Shown one piece after another: positions 1-11,034 of a stretch of DNA of 64,000 nucleotides. The translations under genes and the position numbers were made by a program. The DNA lies in assembly GCF_901472535.1 (NCBI RefSeq), contig NZ_LR590470.1:2046001-2110000 (forward strand), in the 5' to 3' direction. This stretch comes from Sphingobacterium daejeonense. GTDB taxonomy: Bacteria > Bacteroidota > Bacteroidia > Sphingobacteriales > Sphingobacteriaceae. Below the pieces are notes generated by a model. The model had not been told where the DNA came from. It was given only the letters and a program-made list of their open reading frames with translations, and ran no database searches. Numbering within the stretch: the first letter of the stretch is position 1; each line of letters starts with the position of its first letter.

Positions 1-2
1 TA

Positions 3-2555
3 GAGCAAATAGGGTTGAGGGTTTTGAAAAATATCGAGAATAAAGCTGGAACCTTTAAATCTAGAGAAGAAATACTAAGCTTTTATGCTTCAGACCTAAT
101 GATTGATAAAATCCGACAGCTGGTTACTCAGCTGAGAGAAATTTCAGATGTGTCTAAAGCAGAGAACTTAGAGAATTTGCTGAAAAAATCTCAAGAAGAT
201 GCGCTAAGAGTGCTGAGGGATAAAAGTGAGTTGTTTGTAGATGGTGAAAATGTTATTTCTTTAGGCAAACATAAATTTTCAGTAAATAAACAGGCGTTGA
301 ACCTTACTTTGGTAAGAAGGAATAACGAATTATTCTTCCATCTCACTGGAACTAGCTTTTATCAAAAGGTCAAATCTGAAGAGTTATTGAACTACCAAGA
401 TATATGGGAACAAGAACTTGTCTCAGAAAACAACGAGGTTTATAGAAGCGAATATTTAGCTTATAAAACTTTATTGGAAGCAGATAATCTTGATTTTAAT
501 GCTGAATCTTTCATTAATCAAACAGCAGAAAAAAACTATTCCGAGAATTATGTGAAAGGAGTTCATAATTATGATGCCCTATTGATATTTGAAGATTTAA
601 AGCAGGTTCATGATAAATTGGAACTTTTGAGGTATGATTCCAATTTAAGAGCTACAGCGCAATTATTTTGGCATAGCCTGCAATCCAATGAACAAAAGAG
701 GCTTTCTTCTATGGTTCAGACAATGGCATCCGTGTTGAAATTTTTCCCAACTTCACAAGAATATAAATCAGTTGTCAAAGAAATTGAAAATTCTCTTGTT
801 AAGTGGATACCTACAGTACCTTTAGGCAATTTTAATACGAATGATGCTGCTAATTATCTTTTTCAAACTTTTATAAAATTCAATAAGTTCACCATAAGTG
901 AAAATGCGGATCACCTAAAACAAGAGTTTGTCAGATTTTTGGAAAGTAAAAAGGCAACCCAAGAATTTGAAAAAAATATCAATGAAGAACTATTTAATTG
1001 GATCGATAGATTTTATTTAGTCACCAATTGGATTAAAGCCTTCATTGAGGAAACACAGCAAAAAGGTTTATATGAAAGAGTAGTAGAAGAAACAGCAACT
1101 TTGTTATTGTTTCCTGAGGATAAATACGAAATTTCGTTTGGAAAAGACCTGCTTGATGTACAGGGCTTAAAAGGAAACCATCCTGTTTTAAAACAAGGTC
1201 ATTTGCAAATTGGGTATCATGATTTTATGAAAAAAATGAATGACTTTGTTGAAAATAAGGTTCCAAATTTTAATTCATTTAATATGATAAAAGATTCGAT
1301 TATCAAGAATTATAACAAAGAGTTAAAAGTAAATGAGCTAGAACCTAAGGTCTTAACATCATTTGTTCGAAATAAACTGATTAATGAAGTATACTTTCCT
1401 TTGATTGGTCGAAATCTGTCAAAACAAATCGGTGAAGCTGGAGATAATAAGCGAACTGCTAGAATGGGCATGCTATTGTTAATTTCTCCACCAGGATATG
1501 GTAAAACTACCTTAATGGAATATCTGGCAAAGATTGTTGGATTTCATTTTGTGAAAGTAAATGGCCCTACAATAGGACATTCGATTACATCGATCGATCC
1601 GATAGAAGCAAAAACCTCAGGAGCAAGAGAAGAACTGAAAAAAATAAATTTAGCATTTGAAATGGCAGATAATGTGATGTTATATCTGGATGATATTCAA
1701 CATCTATCCGCTGAGTTTCTTCAGAAATTTATCTCCTTGGCAGATGGACAAAGAAAGATAGATGGAATCTTCGACGGAGAAAGCAAAACATATGATCTGC
1801 GTGGCAAACGTTTTTGTGTCGTAATGGCCGGCAACCCGTATACTGAAAGTGGTTCGAAATTTCAAATTCCAGATATGCTTGCCAATAGAGCAGATGTTTA
1901 CAATCTAGGTGATGTCATTGGAGACACCGAGGATTTATTCAATTTAAGTCTTATCGAAAATGCAGCTATTGAAAACAAATATCTAGAGGTTATAGCTAGC
2001 AAATCCTATGATGATTTTTATGCATTAATAGATTATGTGATTTCTGGTAAAGATCAGTTGCCAGATTTAGAAGGGAATTATCAGAAACAAGATATTGACG
2101 CCTTTATTGCTGTGATCAATCATGTTTTGAAAATAAGGGATATTGTGGTCAAGGTAAATCAGAACTATATAATGAGTGCTGCTATGCAAGATAGTTATCG
2201 TTCAGAACCACCTTTTAAATTACAAGGATCTTATAGAAATATGAATAAGCTCGTAGCCCAAGTTATTCCAATCATGAATAAAAATGAGATTTCCCAATTG
2301 ATTCTAACACATTACGAAAGCGAGTCACAAACATTGACCGCTGATACTGAAAGTAATTTGTTGAAATTAAAAGAACTCGCTGGACTTATAAATGAAGAAG
2401 AATCAAAAAGGTGGAATGACATAAAAGAAATCTTCAAAAAGAACAATAAGCACAATGGAGTAAGCAAAGATAATGCAATGTATACTCAACTTTTGGACTT
2501 CAATGATAATTTAGAAGGTATTATTAAAGCTATTAAAAACCTTAAAATGAATTAA
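3..2555 (+). CDS. large AAA-family ATPase (DNA-repair-ATPase type), 5' end outside window
   Basis: The reading frame is open to the left edge, so the N-terminus is missing; the TTG at 15 is not a convincing start. About 850 residues are visible. The first 450 are an alpha-helical, Glu/Lys-rich region without a motif I recognise. A P-loop ATPase follows: Walker A SPPGYGKTT near residue 490 and a Walker B-like LYLDDIQHL near 555, then MAGNPYTESGSKFQIPDMLANRAD, split here as MAGNPYTESG and PDMLANRAD, which fits the sensor-1/arginine-finger part of a MoxR/dynein-like AAA domain. Bacteroidota carry very long proteins annotated as DNA repair ATPase with this C-terminal organisation; assigning this gene to them is inference. 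No frameshift is visible. A terminator follows directly. Confidence 0.7.
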   Translation, partial: EQIGLRVLKNIENKAGTFKSREEILSFYASDLMIDKIRQLVTQLREISDVSKAENLENLLKKSQEDALRVLRDKSELFVDGENVISLGKHKFSVNKQALNLTLVRRNNELFFHLTGTSFYQKVKSEELLNYQDIWEQELVSENNEVYRSEYLAYKTLLEADNLDFNAESFINQTAEKNYSENYVKGVHNYDALLIFEDLKQVHDKLELLRYDSNLRATAQLFWHSLQSNEQKRLSSMVQTMASVLKFFPTSQEYKSVVKEIENSLVKWIPTVPLGNFNTNDAANYLFQTFIKFNKFTISENADHLKQEFVRFLESKKATQEFEKNINEELFNWIDRFYLVTNWIKAFIEETQQKGLYERVVEETATLLLFPEDKYEISFGKDLLDVQGLKGNHPVLKQGHLQIGYHDFMKKMNDFVENKVPNFNSFNMIKDSIIKNYNKELKVNELEPKVLTSFVRNKLINEVYFPLIGRNLSKQIGEAGDNKRTARMGMLLLISPPGYGKTTLMEYLAKIVGFHFVKVNGPTIGHSITSIDPIEAKTSGAREELKKINLAFEMADNVMLYLDDIQHLSAEFLQKFISLADGQRKIDGIFDGESKTYDLRGKRFCVVMAGNPYTESGSKFQIPDMLANRADVYNLGDVIGDTEDLFNLSLIENAAIENKYLEVIASKSYDDFYALIDYVISGKDQLPDLEGNYQKQDIDAFIAVINHVLKIRDIVVKVNQNYIMSAAMQDSYRSEPPFKLQGSYRNMNKLVAQVIPIMNKNEISQLILTHYESESQTLTADTESNLLKLKELAGLINEEESKRWNDIKEIFKKNNKHNGVSKDNAMYTQLLDFNDNLEGIIKAIKNLKMN

Positions 2556-2581
2556 ATTTCAAATATTAATAAGACAAATTT

Positions 2582-2618
2582 AATGGGCAAAATCTATTGA
2601 GGTTGCCCATTTCTTTTT
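2582..2618 (+). terminator. intrinsic terminator of the AAA ATPase gene
   Basis: A 9-bp stem (AATGGGCAA pairing with TTGCCCATT, 12-nt loop) is followed by TCTTTTT, 27 nt after the ATPase stop codon. Confidence 0.8.
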
Positions 2619-2706
2619 GGAATTTGATGCCTGTCCTTAAAAGATTGTTTTAAATTTGGTATAAGATTTATCTAAATAAATCTTTCATAATTTTTATTTC
2701 GGTCAC

Positions 2707-3843
2707 ATGGATAAAGCTATAAGTAACAAAGGAGAAGGCTCCGACACTCCAAAATCAAAACTTGATATTTTTTATAAGGTCGACATCGTGGTTATTGGAG
2801 CTGGTCAAGCTGGTTTGTCAGCTGCCTACTATCTTAAGAAAGAAGGAATTGAACCTGGAAAAGGGTTTGTAGTACTTGATGATGAAATCGGAGCAGGAGG
2901 AGCGTGGCAACATCGTTGGAATTCACTAACACTCAGCAATGTTAACGGAATTAATGATCTTCCGGGAATGGGATTTTCTGAAGCGGTAAATAAAGATGAT
3001 AAAGAACTTCAAGCAAATGTAGCCTTGCCTCAGTACTATGAAAAATATGAGAAGACATTTGAATTGCCTGTTATTCGACCTATTCGCGTTAAGGAAGTGA
3101 CTGAAAAAAATGGAAGATTTTTGATTAAAACTAATGATGTCCAGTTTTCTGCCCGTGGAATTATTAATGCTACCGGTACATGGAAGACCCCTCATTGTCC
3201 AAAATATCCCGGTTGGGAAAAATTTAAAGGGCGACAATTGCATACTGGTCAATATATAAACGCAGAAGAGTTTGTCGGTAAGCATGTAATTATCGTTGGA
3301 GGTGGAATTTCAGCAGTACAGTTATTAGGGGAAATTTCAAAAGTTACAAAGACAACGTGGGTAACTAGGCGCCCTCCTGATTTTCGGAATTATGAATTTA
3401 ATCCTGACTTAGGACGTGAAGCTGTAGCCATGGTCGAGGAAAGAGTAAGAGAAGGTTTGCCCCCAAAATCTGTGGTTTCTGTAACGGGATTGCCCATTAC
3501 TCCAGCAATTCAAGATATGTTGACCAATGGTGTGTTGGATAGAAAGCCAATGTTTCAAGAAATAACCGAAACAGGCGTCAAATGGGAAGATGGTACTAAA
3601 GTAGAAGCAGACGTGATTTTTTGGAATACCGGTTTTAGACATTCATTGGACCATCTTAAATCATTGGATTTAGTGAATGATCTTGAAGGAATAGAGATGT
3701 CAGGGAAGTTGGCAACTCAGGTAAAAAAAGATCCCAGAATCCATTTGACCGGGTATGGTCCATCAGCGTCCACAATCGGTGCCAACAGGGCAGGAAGAGT
3801 AGCAGCTAGAGAGTTGATCGAAACCTTAAACTTATTGAAATAA
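2707..3843 (+). CDS. FAD-dependent NAD(P)H-binding monooxygenase / oxidoreductase
   Basis: A 378-residue soluble flavoprotein. After about 25 variable residues comes the FAD-binding Rossmann motif VVIGAGQAGLSAAYYL (near residue 28), and a second dinucleotide motif VIIVGGGISAVQL near 195 for NAD(P)H. The strand ATGTWKTPHCPKYPG before the second motif, and ADVIFWNTGFRHSL near 310, are typical of single-component flavin monooxygenases and related pyridine-nucleotide oxidoreductases. No signal peptide or membrane segment is seen, so it is cytoplasmic. The substrate cannot be read from sequence. It stands alone between a terminator and the next promoterless gap. Start ATG chosen because the nearest upstream stop is close and the FAD motif falls at the usual distance. 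Confidence 0.8.
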   Translation: MDKAISNKGEGSDTPKSKLDIFYKVDIVVIGAGQAGLSAAYYLKKEGIEPGKGFVVLDDEIGAGGAWQHRWNSLTLSNVNGINDLPGMGFSEAVNKDDKELQANVALPQYYEKYEKTFELPVIRPIRVKEVTEKNGRFLIKTNDVQFSARGIINATGTWKTPHCPKYPGWEKFKGRQLHTGQYINAEEFVGKHVIIVGGGISAVQLLGEISKVTKTTWVTRRPPDFRNYEFNPDLGREAVAMVEERVREGLPPKSVVSVTGLPITPAIQDMLTNGVLDRKPMFQEITETGVKWEDGTKVEADVIFWNTGFRHSLDHLKSLDLVNDLEGIEMSGKLATQVKKDPRIHLTGYGPSASTIGANRAGRVAARELIETLNLLK

Positions 3844-3983
3844 CCTAATAGTAGTGAAAGTTGTAATTTTTTTAATGCATTATATCAGACTGAAATTTTA
3901 AGTTGCATATTTGTTTTTAAGTTTACATTTGCTAAATTGGATTAGCGAAACCTAAAACACTCTAAAATTTAATAAACTCAAAT

Positions 3984-6442
3984 ATGATCAAACATTGTTT
4001 TTCCAAGATTTATCTTCTGCTTATTTTGGTAGTAGTGATAAGTTCTTGCCAACAAAAACGTCCCGGAAAACCGAGGGTTCTTGTCTTCAGTAAAACCGCC
4101 GGTTTTCACCACAATTCCATAAATCAAGGGAATGCGGCAATTCAAAAATTAGGTCTTGAAAATAATTTTGATGTAGATACCACTTCAAATGCCGATAGGT
4201 TTGTTGAAGATTCTCTAAAAAATTATTCTGCGGTGATATTCTTAAATACTTCTGGTGATGTTTTAAACAATTATCAAGAAGCCGACTTTGAAAGATATAT
4301 TCAAGCAGGAGGAGGTTATGTAGGAATTCATTCAGCAGCTGATTCAGAAGTTGATTGGGGTTGGTATAATCGATTGGTAGGTGGATATTTTGGATCAGAA
4401 CCTGTATTGAAAAAGGCAACTTTATCAATTGCTGATAAATCTCACCCTGCTACTAAAGGTATGGACGATACTTGGGAAATCACCGACGAATGGTACACCT
4501 TTAAAAAATTATACGAACCAGTTAAGGTATTAATGACGGTTGACAAATCTGTTTTCAATAGTCCAGAGGTTGAGAAAACTCCTGTTGCTTGGTACCATGA
4601 TTATGATGGCGGCAGATCTTTTTACACTAGTCTTGGACATGAGGAAGGAATTTATTCAGATCCTAAATTCTTGAAGCATTTGTTGGGCGGTATAGAATAT
4701 GCCATTGGCAAAAACTATGTTTCAGATTATAAAAAGGCAACTACCAAGCAAGTTCCTGCAGCTGATCAGTTTAAAAAGGTAACTATGGTTGAGGGAGAAT
4801 TCTTTGAGCCAACAGAAATGGCTATCCTACCTAATTTAGATATCTTGGTTGCTCAACGTCGTGGTGAATTATTGCTTTTTAATAAAGCTACAAATTCAGT
4901 ATCACAAGTAGGTTTATTGGATGTATACCATAAAACAGAAGTTCCTAATGTAAATGCTGAAGAAGGATTTATGGGATTGACGATTGATCCAGATTTTGAA
5001 AAAAACAATTATATCTATGCTTTTTATAGTCCTAAAGATACTTCCGTAAACAGATTGTCAAGGTTTGTGTTCAAAGACAATAAATTGGATATGGCATCTG
5101 AAAAAGTAGTATTACAATTTTATTCTCAACGTGATATCTGCTGCCATACTGGTGGTTCTTTAGCCTTTGGAAAAGATAGAACTTTATTTTTATCGACAGG
5201 TGATAATTCAACACCATTTGATGAACCCAATCAAAAATACGTAAGCAATGGTTTCTCTCCAAGGGATTCTAGAGAAGGACATGAACAATATGATGTGCAG
5301 AGATCTTCTGGAAATACAAATGACTTGAGAGGAAAGATTTTGAGGATTACTGTGAAGGAAGATGGAACATACGATATCCCGGCAGGAAACTTATTTGCGA
5401 AAGGTGAACCTAATACAAAACCAGAGATTTATGTAATGGGTAACAGAAATCCTTATAGAATCTCAATCGACAAGAAAAATGGTTTCTTATATTGGGGTGA
5501 AGTTGGTCCAGATGCCAGCAATGATTCAACAGGTCGTGGACCTCGTGGATATGATGAAGTCAATCAAGCTCGCAAGGCAGGGTTTTTCGGATGGCCGTAT
5601 TTTGTAGGAAATAATTATGCTTACAATGCCTACAATTATGAAACTGGTGAAACTGGCGCAGCATATGATCCCAAAAAACCAATTAACGACTCGAGAAATA
5701 ATACTGGTAAGAAAGAGCTTCCAGAGGCAATGCCTGCATTTATTTGGGTATCCTTATGGTGAATCTGTTGATTTCCCGCAAGTAGGATCCGGAGGTAGAA
5801 ATGCCATGGCAGGCCCAATTTATTACACAGATTTATTTCCAACGGAAACCCGTTATCCAGATTATTATGATGGAAAATTAATCGTTTATGATTGGATTCG
5901 TGGGATGGATTAAAGCTGTAACGATGTTGCCAAAAACGGTGATTTTGATAAGATGGAGCCGTTCATGGCAGGCACTAAGTTTAATAGCCCTATTGATATG
6001 GAGGTTGGTCCTGATGGTAAAATATATGTTTTAGAATATGGTAGTGGTTGGTTTAGGCAAAAATCCAGACGCTGCAATTTCTAGAATTGATTATAATCCA
6101 AATACTGCTGGTGATTCAAACGCAAAAACTGGAGAACAGTCTACAGGAGCTGCAGGCCCAATTGGTCACCAACAAGGAACTAAACCTAAAGGAGAAAGCT
6201 TAATTGAGGCATCTGACTGTAAATCTTGTCATGCCTTGGATAAAAAATCCGTAGGTCCGTCCTATAAACAAGTTGCTGAACATTATAAAGACAATAAAGA
6301 CGCCCAAAAGATTCTTATGGATAAAATTAAGAATGGTGGTAGTGGCGTATGGGGAGAAGTAGCAATGGCAGCTCACCCGAATATTAAAGATGATGATTTA
6401 AGTGAAATGGTCAAATGGATCCTATCACAAAATAAATTTTAA
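3984..6442 (+). CDS. ThuA domain - PQQ-like sugar dehydrogenase - cytochrome c lipoprotein (three frameshifts)
   Basis: One long exported gene read in three frames. It starts with a lipoprotein signal (lipobox VISSC, residues 18-22), followed by a ThuA-like (trehalose utilisation, glutamine-amidotransferase-fold) domain with GYVGIHSAADSE, then a six-bladed glucose/sorbosone dehydrogenase domain (FEPTEMAILPNLDILVAQR, VMGNRNPYRISID), and finally a mono-haem cytochrome c domain with CKSCH near 6215 and a late Met ligand candidate. The breaks are single extra G residues at about 5746-5748, 5902-5904 and 6056: removing each restores PAFIWYPYGES, WIRGWIKAV and GSGWFSKNPDA. Such multidomain proteins are common in Bacteroidota and are thought to oxidise sugars at the cell surface, passing electrons to haem c. 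Either sequence errors or a recent pseudogene; three identical-type insertions favour errors. Confidence 0.8.
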
Positions 6443-6457
6443 ATAAAGGGAATTTTT

Positions 6458-6488
6458 AGGCGTGACTGTAAAAGGTCACGCCTTTTTT
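6458..6488 (+). terminator. intrinsic terminator
   Basis: Perfect 9-bp stem AGGCGTGAC / GTCACGCCT with an 8-nt loop and a run of six T, right after the ThuA/cytochrome gene. Confidence 0.9.
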
Positions 6489-6760
6489 AATTTTATATCT
6501 ACCTTAAAATTTGTTTTCTAAACTCACAGTTATTTTTATTCTATTTATTAAATCCTATTTCTAAATAGATTCTTCTTTAACACTAAAATAGCTTAAGGAG
6601 AAACTTTTTTTAACTACCCAATTTTATTATGATTAATTTTTATTGAAATGAAAAATAATTTTAAAACTTATTAGCAATATTAAGGTATTACTTAATAAAA
6701 TAAGATGTTATAACATGATATATAATTATCTTGCAGGCTTATTAATCTACCTGATAACAT

Positions 6761-9700
6761 ATGACTACCTCAATGGTCCCAGAAAATGAATTAGAACGTT
6801 TAAACATACTTTATTCGTTTGGATTGATCGGACTAGGTAAAATGCCTGAGCTTGATGTATTTGCTGAAATAGCCTGCCGTATTACTGAATGCCCTACATC
6901 CATAATAGCCATTATGGAGAAAGATAGCCAAAGAATTCAAAGTTGTATAGGGATCGACCTAGATATGGTAGACCGTAAAAATACAGTCTGTCAATACACT
7001 TTAATGGGTAGCAATCCATTGATGATAAAAGATACATTTGAGGATCCTAGAACATCTTCAAATCCTTTGATCCAAGCAGGTCATATTAGGTTTTATGCCG
7101 GTGTTCCGCTATTAGATGACAGAGGATATGCTTTAGGTACTTTATGTGTTGTCGATTACCATTCCAATATACTAACAGATACTCAGCTGACAGAATTAGA
7201 AAAATTAGCACAAGCTGTTGTCACAGTTTTATTGGCAAAAAGAAAACAAAATCAAGCTAGTTATTTTAAGGAAATCCTTTCTGTTACCCAGAATATGATC
7301 TGTGTATTAAATGAAGATTTCTCAATAAAAGAAATTAGTCCAGCATTTGCAGATTCCTTTGATAAACCCGTAAAAGATTTATTAGAAGGAGATTTTTTTG
7401 AATTACTTAATATAACAGATCAGCAAATCTTAACAAAACTAAAATCTGTTAAAACAAATGCTGATGAAGTGCAGGTGAAAACAGTTTCAATATTAAATGA
7501 TGACAATAAAATCATTATTGATTGGCACCTAAAACACAATAAAGAAAACAAAGAAATCTTTGCATTCGGTAGAAATATAACCAAAGAAAATGCTGAAAAA
7601 ATAAAACTAGAAATCTCAGAACGTAAATTCAGAAATTTTTTCGAAAATGGAATTGGCTTAATGAGCATGCATGATCTTGATGGAAATATTCTAGAAGTCA
7701 ATGAAAAAGGCCGAAAGGCTTTAGGCTATGACCTGGCAGAAGTAACTAGTCTCAATCTGAGGGATCTTGTTCCGGAAGTAAATCAGTACCAAATAAATCC
7801 TTACCTAGAAAGAATAGAAACACTAGGAGAAGATAGCGGTATGATGGTCATGAAGCATAAGAACGGAGAGTGGATTTATTGGCTCTACAATAATATGTTA
7901 GAGAAAGATCCACAAGGAAGGCAATATGTGGTAAGTACAGCCTTAAATCTTACTGAACGTATTGTGTTAGAAAAAGATTTGTTGACAACGAAGCAAATAT
8001 TAGAACAAACCAGTGCTGTTGCACAAGTTGGGGGATGGGAAGCAGATTTGGCAAATAATAAAATATTCTGGTCTGGATCAACAAGAAATATTCATGGAGT
8101 TAATAAGGATTTTATTCCTACAATGGAAAATGTTTTTTCATTCTTTGATCCAGTGGACAGTGAATTTTTAGCGCAATCCTTCCAAAATGCTGTGAGTACA
8201 GGTGAACCATATGATTTTGAACTAAAACTTCATAAACCTAATAACGAAAATATTTGGGTCCGTATAAAAGGAATTCCAGAATTTATAGATGGTAAATGTG
8301 ACCGAGTATTCGGAATTATTCAAGATATAGATCAAAGTAAAAATCTATACTTAGATTTAGGAATGCAAGAAGCAATGCTTCAAACATTTGTAAACCATGT
8401 GCCAGCCTCAGTAGCAATGTTTGGTAACGATATGAATGTCTTGGCACTTAGCCAGCAATGGAAAGATGAATTCAATCAACATAATATTTCAGACAAAAAA
8501 CATCTGTATGATTTATTTCCAGAGGTTCCTGCTTACAGAAAAGAAATATATAGTAAGGCATTGGAAGGAATCCCTTATAAAAATACAAAATGAGATTATT
8601 TCATATTGAAGGAAAAACAAGATCAACACTACCATTGGGAAGTACGGCCTTGGAGGATTTCTGATGAATCTGTAGGCGGTTTTATTATTTTTTTCCAAAA
8701 TATTACAGATCAAGTTCTTAAAAATGAAGAACTAAAGAACGCTAAGAAACTTGCCGATTTAGCCAGCAAAGCAAAATCTGAGTTCTTGGCAAATATGAGT
8801 CATGAAATTCGAACCCCTTTAAACGGCGTGATTGGGTTCTTCAGGACTTACTCCTTAAAACACCACTCAACGAACTTCAAAAAACAATATTTAAAGTATG
8901 TTAATGAATCAGGAAATAACCTTTTATCCATCATTAATGATATTTTAGATTTCTCTAAGATTGAATCTGGAAAAATTAGAATTCCATATTGATCGTTACA
9001 ACCTTTATGAAATTGTCAATCAAGTCATTCACGTAATACTTTATCAAGCCCAAAATAAAGGAATTGAGTTGCTTTTAAATATCGAAAACAGGTATTCCTG
9101 CATTTATTTTTATTGATGAAACTAGAATTAAGCAAATCCTTAATCAATCTTCTAGGCAATGCTGTCAAGTTTACTGAGTCTGGAGAAATAGAGCTACGTG
9201 TAGCTCAAACCAAAAAAAGATGACGAAAATCTAGGGTTGAAATTTTCAGTCCGAGATACAGGAATTGGAATCCCAGATGAAAAGCAACAAAAAATATTTG
9301 ATGCCTTTATGCAAGAGGACAGTTCGGTTAGCAAGAAATTCGGAGGAACAGGATTAGGACTTACGATTTCCAATAATATTCTAAAATATATGGGAAGTGA
9401 GCTAACTCTCAAAAGTACGGTAAGTGTTGGTTCAGAATTTTCATTTGAGATCGAAGTTGCCATATGAATTACCTTTTCATCCTGAGAACGACCTTGTAAT
9501 TGACTCTGCATTAATTGTAGATGATAATTCTACCGAATAGACTAATTATTGAGCACATGTTGGGATACAAAGGTGTAGAAACAACGTCTGCAAGCAATGG
9601 TTTTGAAGCTATTCAACTGTTGTCAACAGGAAAACGATTTGATGCGATAATTATGGATTATAGAATGCCAATTCTAAATGGCCTGGAAACAATCGCTAAA

Positions 9701-10669
9701 ATCAAAGAATTATTCCAGCAAAATGCTGAGCAATATCCAATTTTTGTATTGAGCACCTCCTCAGAAGATCAACAATACATCAGTTTATTTAGGCAAGAAC
9801 CCAATTCATATTGTCTGCCAAAACCTATAATATCTGAAGAATTATACCGAATACTCAGCCAGCCAAATCTTGAAATTGCCATTCCAATTGAAGATATAAT
9901 TGAAGAGAATGAGGATGAACAGCAAATATTTAATGAGGTATACGATGTGTTGATTGCAGATGATAATACAGTCAATATGGCATTAAATATTCGACTAACA
10001 GAAGAAATTCTCCCTAATTGTAGAATCGTTAATGTTGAAAATGGTTTTCTTGCAGTTGAAGCTTGTAAGAAAAAGCAATTTGACCTTATTCTAATGGATA
10101 TCCAAATGCCTGTGATGGATGGATTAGAAGCTACCAAAAAAATTAAATTAATGCCCCCATTTCAGGAAATACCAATTATAGGGATTACGGCAGGTAATGT
10201 AAGTGGGTGAAAGAGAAAGGTGTCTTCAAGCAGGCATATCAGAATTCCTAACCAAACCTGTCAAGGCGAAGGACTTTAAGGAAATTGTTCATAAATCTAT
10301 TATTAAGTCAGTATTTAGTGTGAGTGTTGAAGAATCTGAAAAGCAACATATTGATTTCGATATACTGGATGAAGCAACTGATTATTGATGCAGATTTTAA
10401 AAAGGAGTTTGTAGGATTGATTATTCATGAACTTCAATTACAGGAAATGAGCATCAATCAAGTGATTGAAGAGCAAGACACAGATCTTCTAAAACGAACT
10501 TTACACAAATTAAAAGGCACATCTAGTACTTTCTGGACTTGTAGAGCTCAATCAAATGGTCCTTCAAATGGATAATGAATATTCAAATGAAATCCCAGTA
10601 CCGGAAAAATTGAAGGATCTATTAAATGAAATTGAAATTTTACTCAAATTATTAAACGAAATAAAGTAA
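6761..10669 (+). CDS. hybrid sensor histidine kinase: GAF-PAS(n)-HisKA-HATPase-REC-REC-Hpt (multiple frame breaks)
   Basis: A soluble hybrid kinase of about 1300 residues. Order: N-terminal GAF domain ([22 protein letters not shown]), at least three PAS domains to about 8590, a HisKA box [16 protein letters not shown] near 8800, HATPase boxes ([20 protein letters not shown] and GGTGLGL near 9250-9360), a first receiver ([14 protein letters not shown]), a second receiver ([28 protein letters not shown]) and a C-terminal Hpt with [11 protein letters not shown]. No transmembrane segment, so it senses a cytoplasmic signal. The frame is interrupted at about 8591 (in-frame TGA), 8845-8880, 8965, 9095-9225, 9470-9530, 10205, 10380 and 10535; every domain continues intact in another frame. 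The complete phosphorelay (His-Asp-His) and the receiver gene 7 nt downstream suggest the Hpt phosphorylates that receiver. Confidence 0.8.
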
Positions 10670-10675
10670 TATATA

Positions 10676-11031
10676 ATGCTGGTTTTAATAGCTGAAGATG
10701 ATGAATTAATACTCAAAACTATTGAGCATAAACTTAAAAAAGAAGGGTTGAAGTTAGATTAACTCGAAATGGACAAGAGGCAATGGAACTTTTGAAATCA
10801 GAAAACTTTGATCTTCTAATTAGTGATATTATGATGCCATTTGCTTCCGGAATTGAAATCCTGGCTGAACTCAAAAATTTGCAGAAAAAAATGCCAGTAT
10901 TGATGCTATCAAGCATGGGGCAAGAAGAAATAATCCTAGAAGCATTTGATTTAGGTGCCGCTGATTTTATGGTCAAGCCATTCAGTCCAAATGAACTCAT
11001 TATTAGGATCAATCGCTTGTTGAGAAAATAA
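10676..11031 (+). CDS. single-domain response regulator (one frame break)
   Basis: A CheY-like receiver of about 118 residues and nothing more. The acidic pocket EDDE is near residue 8, the phospho-acceptor Asp is in LLISDIMMPFASG, the conserved Ser/Thr in LMLSSMG, and the Lys in FMVKPFSPNEL. The frame slips at about 10745 (a G-run one base short); the restored text reads EGVEVRLTRNGQEAM. Start is the ATG seven bases after the kinase stop. With no output domain it must act by protein contact; the adjacent kinase Hpt is the likely donor, and the next genes (HEAT protein, glycosyltransferase) are possible targets. That target assignment is inference from gene order. Confidence 0.75.
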
Positions 11032-11034
11032 AAC

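Noticed and set aside
2926..3642. Minus-strand open frames inside the FAD monooxygenase
   Set aside because: Antisense shadows; the plus-strand gene has complete nucleotide-binding motifs.
8590..8610. Selenocysteine or programmed recoding at the in-frame TGA of the histidine kinase
   Set aside because: No SECIS-like structure, and the same gene has several other frame faults, so error or decay is simpler.
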